This document shows, in pieces, positions 41,462 to 50,600 of a DNA stretch of 64,000 nucleotides. The notes beneath the pieces were generated by a model. The model saw nothing but the letters and a program-made list of their open reading frames with translations, had not been told where the DNA came from and did no database searches. The DNA comes from a bacterium 1XD42-1. GTDB lineage: Bacteria; Bacillota; Clostridia; Oscillospirales; Ruminococcaceae. The number at the start of each line of letters is the position of its first letter. Positions within the stretch are counted from its first letter, which is position 1. The position numbers and the translations under genes are program-made. Where the stretch lies: the NCBI GenBank assembly GCA_003612625.1, contig RAZJ01000009.1, positions 1 to 64,000 of the forward strand, in the 5' to 3' direction.

Positions 41462-43747
41462 TTACAGCAGACCTTCTTCTTTTAATTTCCGGAAAAGATT
41501 ATGCGGTGTCACAGGCGCATCATTGATAAATACTCCTGATGCCTGATATACGGCATTCCGGATGGCTGGGGCAACCGAGCAGGTAGGCGGTTCTCCTAAT
41601 GCTTTGGTGCCAAAAGCACTGGTTGGTTCTGGATTTTCTACAAATAAAGCCTTTAACCGGGGATGATCCATAAAAGTGGAAATTTTATAATCCAATAAGT
41701 TATTATTAAATGCCCGGCCTGTCTTGGGATCGAACAACAGGCGTTCCGATAAGCCATAGCCGATTCCCATGCTCATACCCCCATGGACCTGGGCTTCTGC
41801 CAGAGCAGGGTTAATTAAAGTCCCAGCGTCATGGACATTGACAATATCAAGAAGCTTTACTTTGCACATAGGAATATCAACTTCCACCTCTGCAAAAGTA
41901 CAGCCAAAAGAATAAGCATTACTTTTAATTTGATAGGTACTTTCTGCGGATAAATGCTGGCTATGTTCTAAGCTGTATAATGCAGCCGCAGATAACTCGC
42001 CTAATGTCATCAGTTCCCGGTTATCGGTTTTCCGGATGATTTTTCCATCTACAATGTCTAAATTATAAGGAGCCATACGGGTTAATTCCTGGGCATATTT
42101 CAGGATGCGTTCTTTTAAAAGGAGGGCAGTTTGTCGGATAGAAAATCCTGCGGTATAAGTCTGCCTGGAAGCATAAGCGCCTGTTCCGAAAGGTGTTACA
42201 TCGGTATCCTGACAGGATACCACATGGACTGCCTCAAGGGGTACGCCTAATACGTCGGCAGTCATTTGCGCATAAGCGGTATCGGCCCCTTGACCAATTT
42301 CCGTTTCACCAAGCTGGACCTGCAAAGACCCGTCCTGGTTTAAAACCATACGGCAGGAAGAAGATTCCAGAGAAATAGGCCATACCGCCGTATTATACCA
42401 AAAAACAGCCATTCCGATTCCCCGGCGGATATCTCCGGTCTGGTTCTGATATTCTTTATATTTCCGTTCATAATCAATAGCAGCCATGCCTTTTTCCATG
42501 CACTGGCGGAAGGTATCATAATACATTTCATTTTTTGAGAAAGGATCTACATAGCCCACAGGCATTAAGTTTTTCAGCCGGAATTGGATGGGATCCATTT
42601 TTAATTTTGCAGCAATTTCTTCTGTATGGCATTCCACAGCCCACATAGCCTGGGGGATGCCATAACCGCGCATAGCACCGCCTACGGGTTTATTGGTGAA
42701 AATCGTGTAAGCATCTGCTTCCACATTGTCGCAAGGGTAAAGCTGTGGAAATGCGCCGACACCTTTTGCGCAAATGCTGTGCCCATGGGAAGCATATGCC
42801 CCTTGATCGGAAAAGGCTTCTAATTTCCGGGCGGCAAAGGTACCATCCGGGCGTACCCATGAAATGATATGGCTGCGGATAGCATGGCGGACCCGGTTGG
42901 ATACAAAGGTTTCTTCCCGGGGTACATCTAATTTGACCAAATGGCCCCCTAATTTCCAGCAGAGCCAGGCACAAAGAGGCTCATAAAGCACATCCTGTTT
43001 ATTGCCGAACCCGCCGCCAATATACGGCTTAATAACCCGGATTTTCCCCCAGTCCATTCCCAATGCCTGACCAATTACCCGGCGCACAATATGGGGAATC
43101 TGGGTAGAAGATACAACTTTAATCCGGTCGCCTTCCATTTCGGCCGTGCAAATAAAATTTTCAATGTGGCAATGCTGTACGGTAGGCGTATCATACCAGC
43201 CTTCTACTTTAATCAGGCCTGGTTCCTGAATGGCTTCTTCATAATTGCCTTTCCGGATGGTGGTATGTTTTAAAATATTATGGGGGTATTCTTCATGAAG
43301 CTGGGGGGCATCATCTTTCATGGCTTCCTGAACGTCCATAACAAAGGGATATTCTTCATATTCCACTTGTATGGCCCGCAGGGCCTGGGCAGCAGCTACT
43401 TCATTTTCTGCTACAACTGCCGCAATGTCATCCCCATAGAAACGTACATGTTCCGTTAAAATCAGCCGGTCAGCTACATCCTGATGGCTGGGGTCCAAAG
43501 ACCAGGGATGGCCTGCTGTGGGGAAATAGTGCTTCTCCTCCACGTCAAAACAAGTAAATATTTTCACGACTCCTGGGATTTTTTCTGCTTCTGCTGTATG
43601 GATGGCAGTGACTTTCCCATGAGCGATTTCCGCATGGAGTATCCGTGCAATATATGCACTTTTATCACATAAGTCATCGGTATATTTTGTCCGTCCTATC
43701 ACTTTGTCATAGGCATCCACACGGGGCACTTTTTTTCCTACGAGCAT
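41462..43747 (-). CDS. xdhA: Xanthine dehydrogenase molybdenum-binding subunit
   Basis: The 761-residue subunit has the molybdopterin hydroxylase layout: GRTKYTDDL at the start, the FGNKQDVLYEPLCAWLCWKL and GGAMRGYGIPQAMWAVE motifs, GETEIGQGADTAYAQMTADV, and the catalytic glutamate region FGTKALGEPP near the end. It oxidises purines such as hypoxanthine and xanthine. AGAAGGAGGG stands before the ATG. It heads the purine operon with xdhB, xdhC and the permease. No XdhC-type cofactor insertion factor or molybdopterin genes are adjacent. Confidence 0.93.
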   Translation of the reverse strand: MLVGKKVPRVDAYDKVIGRTKYTDDLCDKSAYIARILHAEIAHGKVTAIHTAEAEKIPGVVKIFTCFDVEEKHYFPTAGHPWSLDPSHQDVADRLILTEHVRFYGDDIAAVVAENEVAAAQALRAIQVEYEEYPFVMDVQEAMKDDAPQLHEEYPHNILKHTTIRKGNYEEAIQEPGLIKVEGWYDTPTVQHCHIENFICTAEMEGDRIKVVSSTQIPHIVRRVIGQALGMDWGKIRVIKPYIGGGFGNKQDVLYEPLCAWLCWKLGGHLVKLDVPREETFVSNRVRHAIRSHIISWVRPDGTFAARKLEAFSDQGAYASHGHSICAKGVGAFPQLYPCDNVEADAYTIFTNKPVGGAMRGYGIPQAMWAVECHTEEIAAKLKMDPIQFRLKNLMPVGYVDPFSKNEMYYDTFRQCMEKGMAAIDYERKYKEYQNQTGDIRRGIGMAVFWYNTAVWPISLESSSCRMVLNQDGSLQVQLGETEIGQGADTAYAQMTADVLGVPLEAVHVVSCQDTDVTPFGTGAYASRQTYTAGFSIRQTALLLKERILKYAQELTRMAPYNLDIVDGKIIRKTDNRELMTLGELSAAALYSLEHSQHLSAESTYQIKSNAYSFGCTFAEVEVDIPMCKVKLLDIVNVHDAGTLINPALAEAQVHGGMSMGIGYGLSERLLFDPKTGRAFNNNLLDYKISTFMDHPRLKALFVENPEPTSAFGTKALGEPPTCSVAPAIRNAVYQASGVFINDAPVTPHNLFRKLKEEGLL

Positions 43748-43842
43748 GATATTACCCTCCTTCTAATTTCTCCGGTTCAAGATACTTCCAGTGGCAAAAA
43801 GCATCTTTCTATTTCCCATCAGCACCACTTTTATTATTTTTA

Positions 43843-43871
43843 ATAATATCATACTATTTGACGAATTACAA
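43843..43871 (-). promoter_or_regulatory. Probable promoter of the xanthine dehydrogenase operon
   Basis: On the minus strand TTGTAA and TATTAT are separated by 17 bases, about 95 bases before the xdhA start, in an AT-rich stretch. No purine riboswitch is visible in the leader. Confidence 0.5.
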
Positions 43872-43960
43872 TATATTTTTTTAACTTTTTATATAAATAT
43901 TGCGTTAATGCCTAAAAGAATGACTTATATATTTTCTGAATTTGGCTTTCCAGGCAAAAG

Positions 43961-43994
43961 AAAAAGACCTGAAGCGCGAACAACAGGTCTTTTT
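43961..43994. terminator. Bidirectional terminator
   Basis: AAAAAGACCTG with CAGGTCTTTTT, an ideal hairpin with flanking A and T tracts. It would end the YoaK-like gene on the minus strand. Confidence 0.85.
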
Positions 43995-44032
43995 CGTCAT
44001 GTGTCTTACATATTCTTCTTGTTTTCCCCAAA

Positions 44033-44076
44033 AGTATACGAACCGCCCTCCCTCCAAGGTAAGCGGTTAATGTACT
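44033..44076. repeat. Relic copy of the type I antitoxin hairpin
   Basis: AGTATACgAACCGCC at 44033 and GCGGTTAatgTACT ending at 44076 form an imperfect hairpin. Sequence, including the C-rich loop, matches the hairpin at 62921-62966, and the upstream codons still read KVY as in the toxin end. The toxin start and both promoters are missing. Confidence 0.6.
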
Positions 44077-44746
44077 AATCCTTTTTTTCCAAAAACATCA
44101 ATAAAAAAACAACACCTAATAATCCGCAGCAAAAAAGGACGGCTTTTTCTGCAAATAATCCGGACATCCAAGTCCCTAAGGCAGCCCCTCCAATAAAAAA
44201 CAGGATGATCCCATAATACCGCAGGCTTTTTTCCCGTTCAACAGGATCTTTTGTTATGGCGTACCGGTAAAGAGATTCTGATGCGCTGCGCAGATTCCCT
44301 GTGCACATGGTAGTTGCATAAGCATTTCCATTGACTTTACGGAAGCTTTCCACCTGCATAGCACATACAAAAGAAACCGCAATATTAACAGCCGTATCCC
44401 AGCTCCCCTGGGGGATAAAGGCGGCGGCCAATAAGAGAATAAATTCTGCGGCAACAATCCCTTGCCGCCAGTGAAAAAAATGGAATTTCTGGAACTTCCA
44501 TTTTACAGCTTCCACAATAACAACGCCTGCAATAAATGCAGAAATGGGGATCAGATAATAAAAAGCTTTTGCAAAATGAAAATGAGCAAAATGCAGTCCC
44601 AATAAAACAATATTTCCAGTTTGGGCATTGGCAAAGACGCCGCCCCGCAAAAGATAAGTATAAGCGTCTAAAAATCCACCGACAACAGCTAATATCCCAC
44701 CCAAAAGAAAGGATTCTGACATTTGAGAGGAACGATTACAACTCAT
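44075..44746 (-). CDS. YoaK-family (DUF1275) membrane protein
   Basis: The 223-residue protein has about six membrane helices and the family motifs GGFLDAYTYLLRGGVFANAQ, TGNIVLLG and TTMCTGNLRSASESL. The function of the family is not established; transport is assumed. AAGGGGAAA lies before the ATG. Its stop overlaps the relic hairpin at 44033-44076. Confidence 0.85.
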   Translation of the reverse strand: MSCNRSSQMSESFLLGGILAVVGGFLDAYTYLLRGGVFANAQTGNIVLLGLHFAHFHFAKAFYYLIPISAFIAGVVIVEAVKWKFQKFHFFHWRQGIVAAEFILLLAAAFIPQGSWDTAVNIAVSFVCAMQVESFRKVNGNAYATTMCTGNLRSASESLYRYAITKDPVEREKSLRYYGIILFFIGGAALGTWMSGLFAEKAVLFCCGLLGVVFLLMFLEKKD

Positions 44747-44777
44747 ATTACGTTTCCCCTTCCAGGAAATCCGCTTT

Positions 44778-45476
44778 TTATTCCGACAGGGCAGATTTTT
44801 TTTTCAGATATTTTTGTGTATAAGGACAGACAACAAAACATTTTCCGCATATATCCTGCTCAAACCCTGCCTGGGCTTTCATGAGCTCCTTAGCTTTCTT
44901 TTTGCAGGGTTCTTTCTCAAAAAGTTCTTCCCGCTTCATTCCCAAATGCCACAAAACGCCTTTTAGAGCTTGTGCAGGACAGGCTTCTTTACAGATTTGA
45001 CAATCGCCGCATTTGGAATGGTTTATGGGTTCATGAAGCTGTAAAGGAGCATCTGTTAAAAGAGAAGAAATACGGACAGCACCGCCAAATTGGGGCGTAA
45101 TTAAAAGACAGCTTTTCCCAATCCAGCCCAATCCGGCACGGGTAGCTACGGTTTTATGGGGGATTTTTGTCCGCCAGTTGGAATCTTCTTTTACAACATC
45201 TGTTGTTTGAGCAAACGCCTGATAGCCCTGTTCTTTTAGGAAATTTGCACCTTGTGTAATAATTTCATTCAGCTTTGCATTCATGGCGTAATAAGTATCA
45301 GAATATTCTTTTGTAGGGCCTTCTGTAATCCCTTCTATAATTGGTATAGGGATAGGAATGGCCACAGAAACGCCCACAGGATAACTGCAATTTTCCACAC
45401 CCTGCATATCACCAAAGCCAACTAAGGCTGCCCCAGCATCTCTTAAAACTTTTTCTAAAGCCTCTGTCAGAGCCAT
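44778..45476 (-). CDS. QueG-like [4Fe-4S] protein
   Basis: GAAGGAGG precedes the ATG at 45476. The 232-residue product resembles epoxyqueuosine reductase in its core (KTVATRAGLGWIGKSCLLIT) and ferredoxin motifs (CGDCQICKEACPAQAL, CGKCFVVCPYTQKYL), but is shorter than QueG (about 310-380) and lacks its N-terminal B12-binding and C-terminal HEAT parts. It is probably a redox protein of the wider family rather than QueG itself. It lies 32 bases upstream of the YoaK-like gene and may share its transcript. Confidence 0.8.
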   Translation of the reverse strand: MALTEALEKVLRDAGAALVGFGDMQGVENCSYPVGVSVAIPIPIPIIEGITEGPTKEYSDTYYAMNAKLNEIITQGANFLKEQGYQAFAQTTDVVKEDSNWRTKIPHKTVATRAGLGWIGKSCLLITPQFGGAVRISSLLTDAPLQLHEPINHSKCGDCQICKEACPAQALKGVLWHLGMKREELFEKEPCKKKAKELMKAQAGFEQDICGKCFVVCPYTQKYLKKKSALSE

Positions 45477-45693
45477 TGATTTTCCTCCTTCAAATTTTCA
45501 TAACCCTGTTTTCTGAAAATCCTTTCTTAGTCTATTAAAGTATAGCAGACAGAGGGATCATTATCAAGTACGGATGCTGTTAAGCACTTAATAAGGAATT
45601 GATAAAATCATACCAGACAATATTCAACAATAAAGAAACAAGGAAAGCATCTTAACAATAAGCGCTTTCCTATTTTGTGACTTTTTTTAACCA

Positions 45694-45722
45694 TTGTAGT
45701 TTTGATTATTTTATTGTATACT
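45694..45722 (+). promoter_or_regulatory. Probable promoter of the Uma2-family gene
   Basis: TTGTAG and TATACT are separated by 17 bases, 30 bases before the start codon. Just upstream, GGAAAGC...GCTTTCC (45644-45670) forms a hairpin, perhaps a terminator of the divergent region. Confidence 0.5.
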
Positions 45723-45751
45723 CATTTTAGACAATGCAAAGGAGTGGTTTT

Positions 45752-46321
45752 ATGGCATTACCACAAGAGAAATGTTATACTTTCGCAGACATACAAGCTT
45801 GGGACGAAGACGAACGGATAGAGCTGGTTTATGGCAGGCTGGTAATGATGGCCACGCCTCTTAGAATTCACCAGAAAGTCAGCGGCGAATTGTTTAGTCA
45901 GCTTCATGAATATCTAAAAGGAAAAAAATGTGAAGTTTACCACGCTCCCTTTGCCGTCCGTCCCTTTGAGGAGGATGGTGATTTTCCAGAAAAGGTGGAT
46001 ACAATGGTAGAACCGGATATTTCCGTAATATGCGATCCTGATAAGCTGGATGCTTTTGGCTGCAAAGGCGCTCCGGATTTGATTATTGAAATTCTTTCCC
46101 CGTCTACCCAGCGCCATGACAGGGTAACAAAATTTAACTTGTACCAGCGTGCAGGCGTGAGGGAATACTGGATTGTTGATCCGGCTAACCCGTCGGTACA
46201 GTCGTTCATTTTGGAAAACGGCGGCTATAAAGCTAATGACTTTAAAATAGCGGGGGAACAAATAAAAGTAAATGTTTTAGAAGACTGCATTTTAGATTTA
46301 TCCCAGGTATTTCCAGAATAA
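45752..46321 (+). CDS. Uma2-family (DUF820) PD-(D/E)xK nuclease-fold protein
   Basis: AAAGGAGTGG precedes the ATG at 45752; the earlier ATG at 45734 is upstream of that site. The 189-residue product carries the fold's active-site residues: Glu in DERIELVYGRLVMM, Asp in MVEPDISVICDPDK, and D-x-I-I-E-I-L-S and the E-Y-W-I-V-D-P block. The family is abundant in cyanobacteria and is present singly in some Bacillota. The role is unknown, and nuclease activity is inferred from the fold only. It is alone and converges on the cobalamin operon. Confidence 0.85.
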   Translation: MALPQEKCYTFADIQAWDEDERIELVYGRLVMMATPLRIHQKVSGELFSQLHEYLKGKKCEVYHAPFAVRPFEEDGDFPEKVDTMVEPDISVICDPDKLDAFGCKGAPDLIIEILSPSTQRHDRVTKFNLYQRAGVREYWIVDPANPSVQSFILENGGYKANDFKIAGEQIKVNVLEDCILDLSQVFPE

Positions 46322-46334
46322 GGGGCAGGACGGA

Positions 46335-46973
46335 TCATGATAACCGGGAAGCCGCCATTTCATAAAGAATCGCATTAACAATAGCTGCGGCCACAGCGCT
46401 CCCACCTTTACGGCCTTGTGCTACAATCATTGGGACATCCATTTCCATTAACATTTTTTTGGATTCTATAACGTTGACAAATCCAACTGGTGCCCCAATG
46501 ACACAAGCTGGTTTTAATACGCCTTGTTCTATCAACTGGCACAGCCGTACTAAAGCAGTGGGAGCATTTCCAATAGCAAACAACAAAGGCCCGGATAATG
46601 CTGCCGCTTGATCCATACTGGCGCTGGCCCGGGTAATGCCTTTTTCTTTTGCCGTTTGCGCTATTTTTTCATCTGCCATAAAACAATATGCCTGCCCGCC
46701 AAATTGAGCTAATACTTTTTTATTGATCCCTGTCATAGCCATATTGGTATCTGTTACAATCCCTGCTCCATTCCGGATGGCTTGAGCTGCCGCTTCTACT
46801 GCTCCAGGGGAAAAATAAAGATTCTCCGCAAAATCAAAATCTGCTGTTGTATGAATCACTCGTTTTATAATGGGTGATTCTTTTGGATCAAAACCTCTTT
46901 CCCCTAATTCTTCTGTAATGATTTCCATACTGCGCCGTTCAATTTCACCAGGCAGAACTTCCTGTAATTCCAT
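46335..46973 (-). CDS. cbiC: Cobalt-precorrin-8 methylmutase
   Basis: The 212-residue enzyme moves the C11 methyl to C12 to make cobyrinate. Conserved features are RVIHTTADFDFAENLYFSP with the catalytic histidine, DTNMAMTGI, and GAPVGFVNVIESK. It is the last gene of the cobalamin operon and starts just after the cbiP stop. Confidence 0.95.
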   Translation of the reverse strand: MELQEVLPGEIERRSMEIITEELGERGFDPKESPIIKRVIHTTADFDFAENLYFSPGAVEAAAQAIRNGAGIVTDTNMAMTGINKKVLAQFGGQAYCFMADEKIAQTAKEKGITRASASMDQAAALSGPLLFAIGNAPTALVRLCQLIEQGVLKPACVIGAPVGFVNVIESKKMLMEMDVPMIVAQGRKGGSAVAAAIVNAILYEMAASRLS

Positions 46974-46975
46974 TT

Positions 46976-48460
46976 CTATACCCCTTTCTCTAAAATCCGG
47001 TATATTTCTTCCATTGCAAGGCTTTTCTGTACCCCTTCTGCCAAAAGGTCAAATTGTTTTTGACGGTAAGCTTCCGGATCATAAACGGTATAATCCGTCC
47101 CTTCTAACCCTTGGGAACGGTATAAAGCCTTTGCTAAGGCCTGGACGACTTCCAGCCGGTCAAAAATCCCGTGATAATAGGTTCCATAAATATTGCCCTG
47201 CTGGCTGCCGCCTTTTTCCTTTTTCTGCCCCGCTAAAGTCAGGGGAATATTAGAATTTGTCGTTCCCATATGGATTTCATATCCCTCAAAGGGGATTCCG
47301 GATAAATCGGATAAAGCGCCTTTGACTTGTCCGAAACAGCCTTGTTTCCGTGTCCGTGTTTTTTGCGGGAGAAATAAGGTGCTGTCTGGCAGCAAACCAA
47401 TACCGGCTAAGGTGCCGCCATATTCCACCTGTTCCGGATCCCGCAGTTCTTCCCCCAGCATTTGATAGCCGCCGCAAATGCCAAGTACAATTCCGCCAGC
47501 CGCAGCATATTTTTTAATGACTGCCTCTAACCCGTTTTGCCGCATCCAAAGTAAATCTGCCATTGTATTTTTCGTTCCAGGCAAAATGATCATAGCAGGA
47601 TGCCCAAATTGCTCTGGTGTGCTGACATAACGCACCCGGATGCCCTGGGCCAGTTCCAAAGCTCCGAAATCTGTAAAATTAGAAATCCGGGGCAAGCGGA
47701 TCACTGCAATATCAATCATGCCAGCTTGGGTATGGCTTAATTTTTCAGAAAGGCTGTCTTCTTCTTCAATATCCACAGTAAGCCAGGGAACAACCCCTAA
47801 TACGGGTACTCCGGTCAGGGCTTCTAACTGGGTAAGGCCGGGCCGGAGAATTTCTATATCGCCACGGAATTTATTGATGATAGTCCCTTTTACCAGCTTC
47901 CGTTCTTCCGGTTCCAATAAAAGCATTGTCCCCGCTAAAGAAGCAAATACACCGCCTCTGTCAATATCCCCGCACAAAAGGACCGGTGCTTTTGCCATGG
48001 AAGCCATCCCCATATTAACCAGATCATCCTGTTTTAAATTGATTTCTGCCGGACTTCCGGCACCTTCCAATACAATAATATCATATTGGGCTGCCAAAGA
48101 ATCATAAGCAGCTTTTATTTTTGGGCGCAGGCTTTGTTTCATGGCATAAAATTCCTTGGCGCTATAATTTCCAAAGACTTCTCCATTAACAATTACCTGG
48201 GAACCTGTATCACTGGAAGGCTTTAACAGAACCGGATTCATCCGCACATCTGGTTCAATGCCGGCAGCCTGGGCCTGCACAGCCTGGGCCCGTCCGATTT
48301 CTAACCCTTCCTTTGTAATATAAGAATTTAACGCCATATTCTGGGCTTTAAAAGGGGCTGCGGAATAACCTGCCTGACGGAAAATCCGGCAAAGGGCTGC
48401 TGTTAATAAGCTTTTTCCGGAATTGGAGGCTGTTCCCTGAATCATCAAGGCTTTTGCCAT
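46976..48460 (-). CDS. cbiP: Cobyric acid synthase
   Basis: The 494-residue enzyme amidates cobyrinate diamide at four side chains using glutamine and ATP. It has an ATP-binding start (LMIQGTASNSGKSLLTAALC) and a C-terminal glutamine amidotransferase domain with nucleophile Cys in VLGICGGYQMLG and His in GTYYHGIFD. The length is normal. Confidence 0.96.
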   Translation of the reverse strand: MAKALMIQGTASNSGKSLLTAALCRIFRQAGYSAAPFKAQNMALNSYITKEGLEIGRAQAVQAQAAGIEPDVRMNPVLLKPSSDTGSQVIVNGEVFGNYSAKEFYAMKQSLRPKIKAAYDSLAAQYDIIVLEGAGSPAEINLKQDDLVNMGMASMAKAPVLLCGDIDRGGVFASLAGTMLLLEPEERKLVKGTIINKFRGDIEILRPGLTQLEALTGVPVLGVVPWLTVDIEEEDSLSEKLSHTQAGMIDIAVIRLPRISNFTDFGALELAQGIRVRYVSTPEQFGHPAMIILPGTKNTMADLLWMRQNGLEAVIKKYAAAGGIVLGICGGYQMLGEELRDPEQVEYGGTLAGIGLLPDSTLFLPQKTRTRKQGCFGQVKGALSDLSGIPFEGYEIHMGTTNSNIPLTLAGQKKEKGGSQQGNIYGTYYHGIFDRLEVVQALAKALYRSQGLEGTDYTVYDPEAYRQKQFDLLAEGVQKSLAMEEIYRILEKGV

Positions 48461-48474
48461 GTAGCTTTCCCCCT

Positions 48475-49521
48475 TTATAAATCTTTCACAATCTTTTGAA
48501 GGGCTTCTAATAAACGCAGGTTTTTTTCAGGGGTTTTGATTCCGATCCGATAAAAGGCATCGCCTAACCCCCGGTAATTCCGGCAGGAACGGATCAAAAT
48601 ACCCTGATCCTGTAAGCGCAGATCTAAATTTGGACAGCGTTCCCATTTAAAAAATAAATAGTCTGCCTGCGATCCATACAGAGTGGCGCCTGATTCCCGC
48701 AAAGCGGCGGAAAGCCGCTGGCGTTCTGTTTTTACCAGTTGAAGGGAACGGGTTAAATATTCCTGATCCTGCAAGGCCGCGATTCCTGCGACTTGTGCCG
48801 GAGTGGAAACGTTCCAAGGGGGGGCAGATTGTTCCAAATGGGCCAACGTTTCTTTGCAGGAGCATAAGAGCCATCCCAGCCGCAAGCCTGCCATTCCATA
48901 AATTTTTGTAAAAGCGCTTAATAACAAAACATTGGGAAAAATCCCTAATGTATTTTTTAAGGTTTCGTTGTCGGGTTCATCCACAAAAGGAAGAAAACAT
49001 TCATCCAATAACAAAGTTACACCACAGTCCAGGCATTTTTGAGCAATGCGGATCAGGCGTTCTTGTCCAACAGTCCAGCCTGTTGGATTATTGGGGCTGC
49101 ATAATACCAGCCAGTCTAAATCCGGCTGGATCTCATTTAAAATCCTGTCAGTTAAACGGAACTGTTCCGCTTCCTGCAAAAAATGAAAGGAGCACTGGCA
49201 CCCAATTTTCCTTAAAGCTTCTTCATACTCCGAAAAAGTTGGGGCAGGCAATAAAGCATTTTTCGGTTTTAAAGCAAAAGCTGCCCTGTAAATTAAATCA
49301 GCGGCGCCATTGCCAAAACAGATCCATTCCTTGGGGATTTGTTCTGCTTTCGCCAGAGCTGTTTTTAAATCCCGACAAAAAGGATCGGGATAATAAGCAA
49401 ATTCTGATACGGATGCACACAAGGCTTCTTTGACAGAATCCGGCAAGCCCAAAGGATTCACATTTTCTGAAAAATCCAGCATTCCCGTTTTGCCATACCG
49501 GTCCCCTCCATGAAAGCTCAT
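48475..49521 (-). CDS. cobD: CobD-like threonine-phosphate decarboxylase (PLP)
   Basis: The 348-residue aminotransferase-fold protein starts SFHGGDRYGKTGMLDFSENV and has the PLP region CSPNNPTGWTVG and LLLDECFLPF and the lysine in LLSAFTKIYGMAGLRLG. In cobalamin operons this family makes 1-amino-2-propanol phosphate from threonine phosphate. Histidinol-phosphate aminotransferases are close relatives, but the operon position decides. It overlaps cobT by four bases. Confidence 0.88.
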   Translation of the reverse strand: MSFHGGDRYGKTGMLDFSENVNPLGLPDSVKEALCASVSEFAYYPDPFCRDLKTALAKAEQIPKEWICFGNGAADLIYRAAFALKPKNALLPAPTFSEYEEALRKIGCQCSFHFLQEAEQFRLTDRILNEIQPDLDWLVLCSPNNPTGWTVGQERLIRIAQKCLDCGVTLLLDECFLPFVDEPDNETLKNTLGIFPNVLLLSAFTKIYGMAGLRLGWLLCSCKETLAHLEQSAPPWNVSTPAQVAGIAALQDQEYLTRSLQLVKTERQRLSAALRESGATLYGSQADYLFFKWERCPNLDLRLQDQGILIRSCRNYRGLGDAFYRIGIKTPEKNLRLLEALQKIVKDL

Positions 49522-50597
49522 TGAGGCTGTCCTCCCTCTTGTTCTAAATCTTTATAAGCTTCCATTTCAATATCTTGAAAGGTAGGCATTTCATAAAAAA
49601 CCTTTAAAGCCATATCCAATAAAGGAATGGCTGCAACTGCTCCGGTACCTTCCCCTAAGTGCATATTTGCTGTAATCAACGGCTCTAACCCCAAAGCGGA
49701 TAATAAATCTTTTGCTGCCGGTTCTTTGGAAACATGGGTGGCAATGATGTAATCCCGAACAGCGGGACATAGCCGGACTGCGCAAAGGGCTGCGGCTACG
49801 GAAATAAACCCATCCGCTAAAACAGGCACATGATAAACAGCCCCGCCTAAAAATACACCGCACAAGCCTGCTAAATCAAGTCCCCCTACCTTGGAAAGAA
49901 CGTCTACCGGATCTTTTGGATCGGGATGGTGAAGGGCAATTGCTTTCTCAAGGGCTTGGATTTTGCGCTGTAAGCCGGCATCATCTAAACCAGCCCCGCG
50001 GCCTGTCATTTTTATGGCAGGCTGGTTTAATAAAACACAGGCCACAGCCGCGCTGGTAGTGGTATTGCCAATGCCCATTTCCCCGGTTGCCAGAAGTTTT
50101 ACACCTTGGGAAACAGCTTCCTTGACCATATCAATTCCGCATAAAATTGCTTTTTCCGCTTCTTCCCGTGTCATTGCCGGTTCTTTTACCATGTTCCGGG
50201 TGCCATAAGCAATTTTTTTAGAATAAATCCCTGCTCCGGAAATTTCCTGGGCCACCCCAATATCAACAGGCATAATACGGCAGTTTGCTGCCTTTGCCAT
50301 AATGCAGACACTGGTGATCCCTTTTGAAAAATTTTCTGTTACCAGCGCAGTTACTTCCTGGCCTGTTTGGGTAACGCCTTCTTCCACAACCCCGTTATCG
50401 GCGCACATGATAATAACAGCCCGTGGATCTATTTTTGGGGAAGGCGTTCCGCTGGCAGCGGCGATCCGTACAATGGCATCTTCCAATAATCCCAATCCCC
50501 GCAAAGGCTTTGCAATTGCATCCCAGCGGGCCCGGCATTTCCGGCCGGCTTCCTGATCCGCTGGCTGAACAGATGACAAAATATCCTGAAGCTCCAT
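49518..50597 (-). CDS. cobT: Nicotinate-nucleotide-dimethylbenzimidazole phosphoribosyltransferase
   Basis: The 359-residue enzyme activates the lower ligand base as its ribotide. Features are the MCADNGVVEEGVTQTG and GEMGIGNTTTSAAV motifs, GRGAGLDDAGLQRK, and the catalytic Glu in HLGEGTGAVAAIPLLD. Because its neighbours make the corrin ring, the cell probably completes the nucleotide loop too, although cobU and cobS are not in view. Confidence 0.95.
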   Translation of the reverse strand: MELQDILSSVQPADQEAGRKCRARWDAIAKPLRGLGLLEDAIVRIAAASGTPSPKIDPRAVIIMCADNGVVEEGVTQTGQEVTALVTENFSKGITSVCIMAKAANCRIMPVDIGVAQEISGAGIYSKKIAYGTRNMVKEPAMTREEAEKAILCGIDMVKEAVSQGVKLLATGEMGIGNTTTSAAVACVLLNQPAIKMTGRGAGLDDAGLQRKIQALEKAIALHHPDPKDPVDVLSKVGGLDLAGLCGVFLGGAVYHVPVLADGFISVAAALCAVRLCPAVRDYIIATHVSKEPAAKDLLSALGLEPLITANMHLGEGTGAVAAIPLLDMALKVFYEMPTFQDIEMEAYKDLEQEGGQPQ

Positions 50598-50600
50598 TTT

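Noticed and set aside
43750-43960. Purine riboswitch before the xanthine dehydrogenase operon
   Set aside because: No three-way junction with the conserved loop bases is visible in the AT-rich leader.
44778-45476. True QueG (epoxyqueuosine reductase)
   Set aside because: The protein is too short and lacks the family's N-terminal and C-terminal parts; only the core and ferredoxin motifs match.
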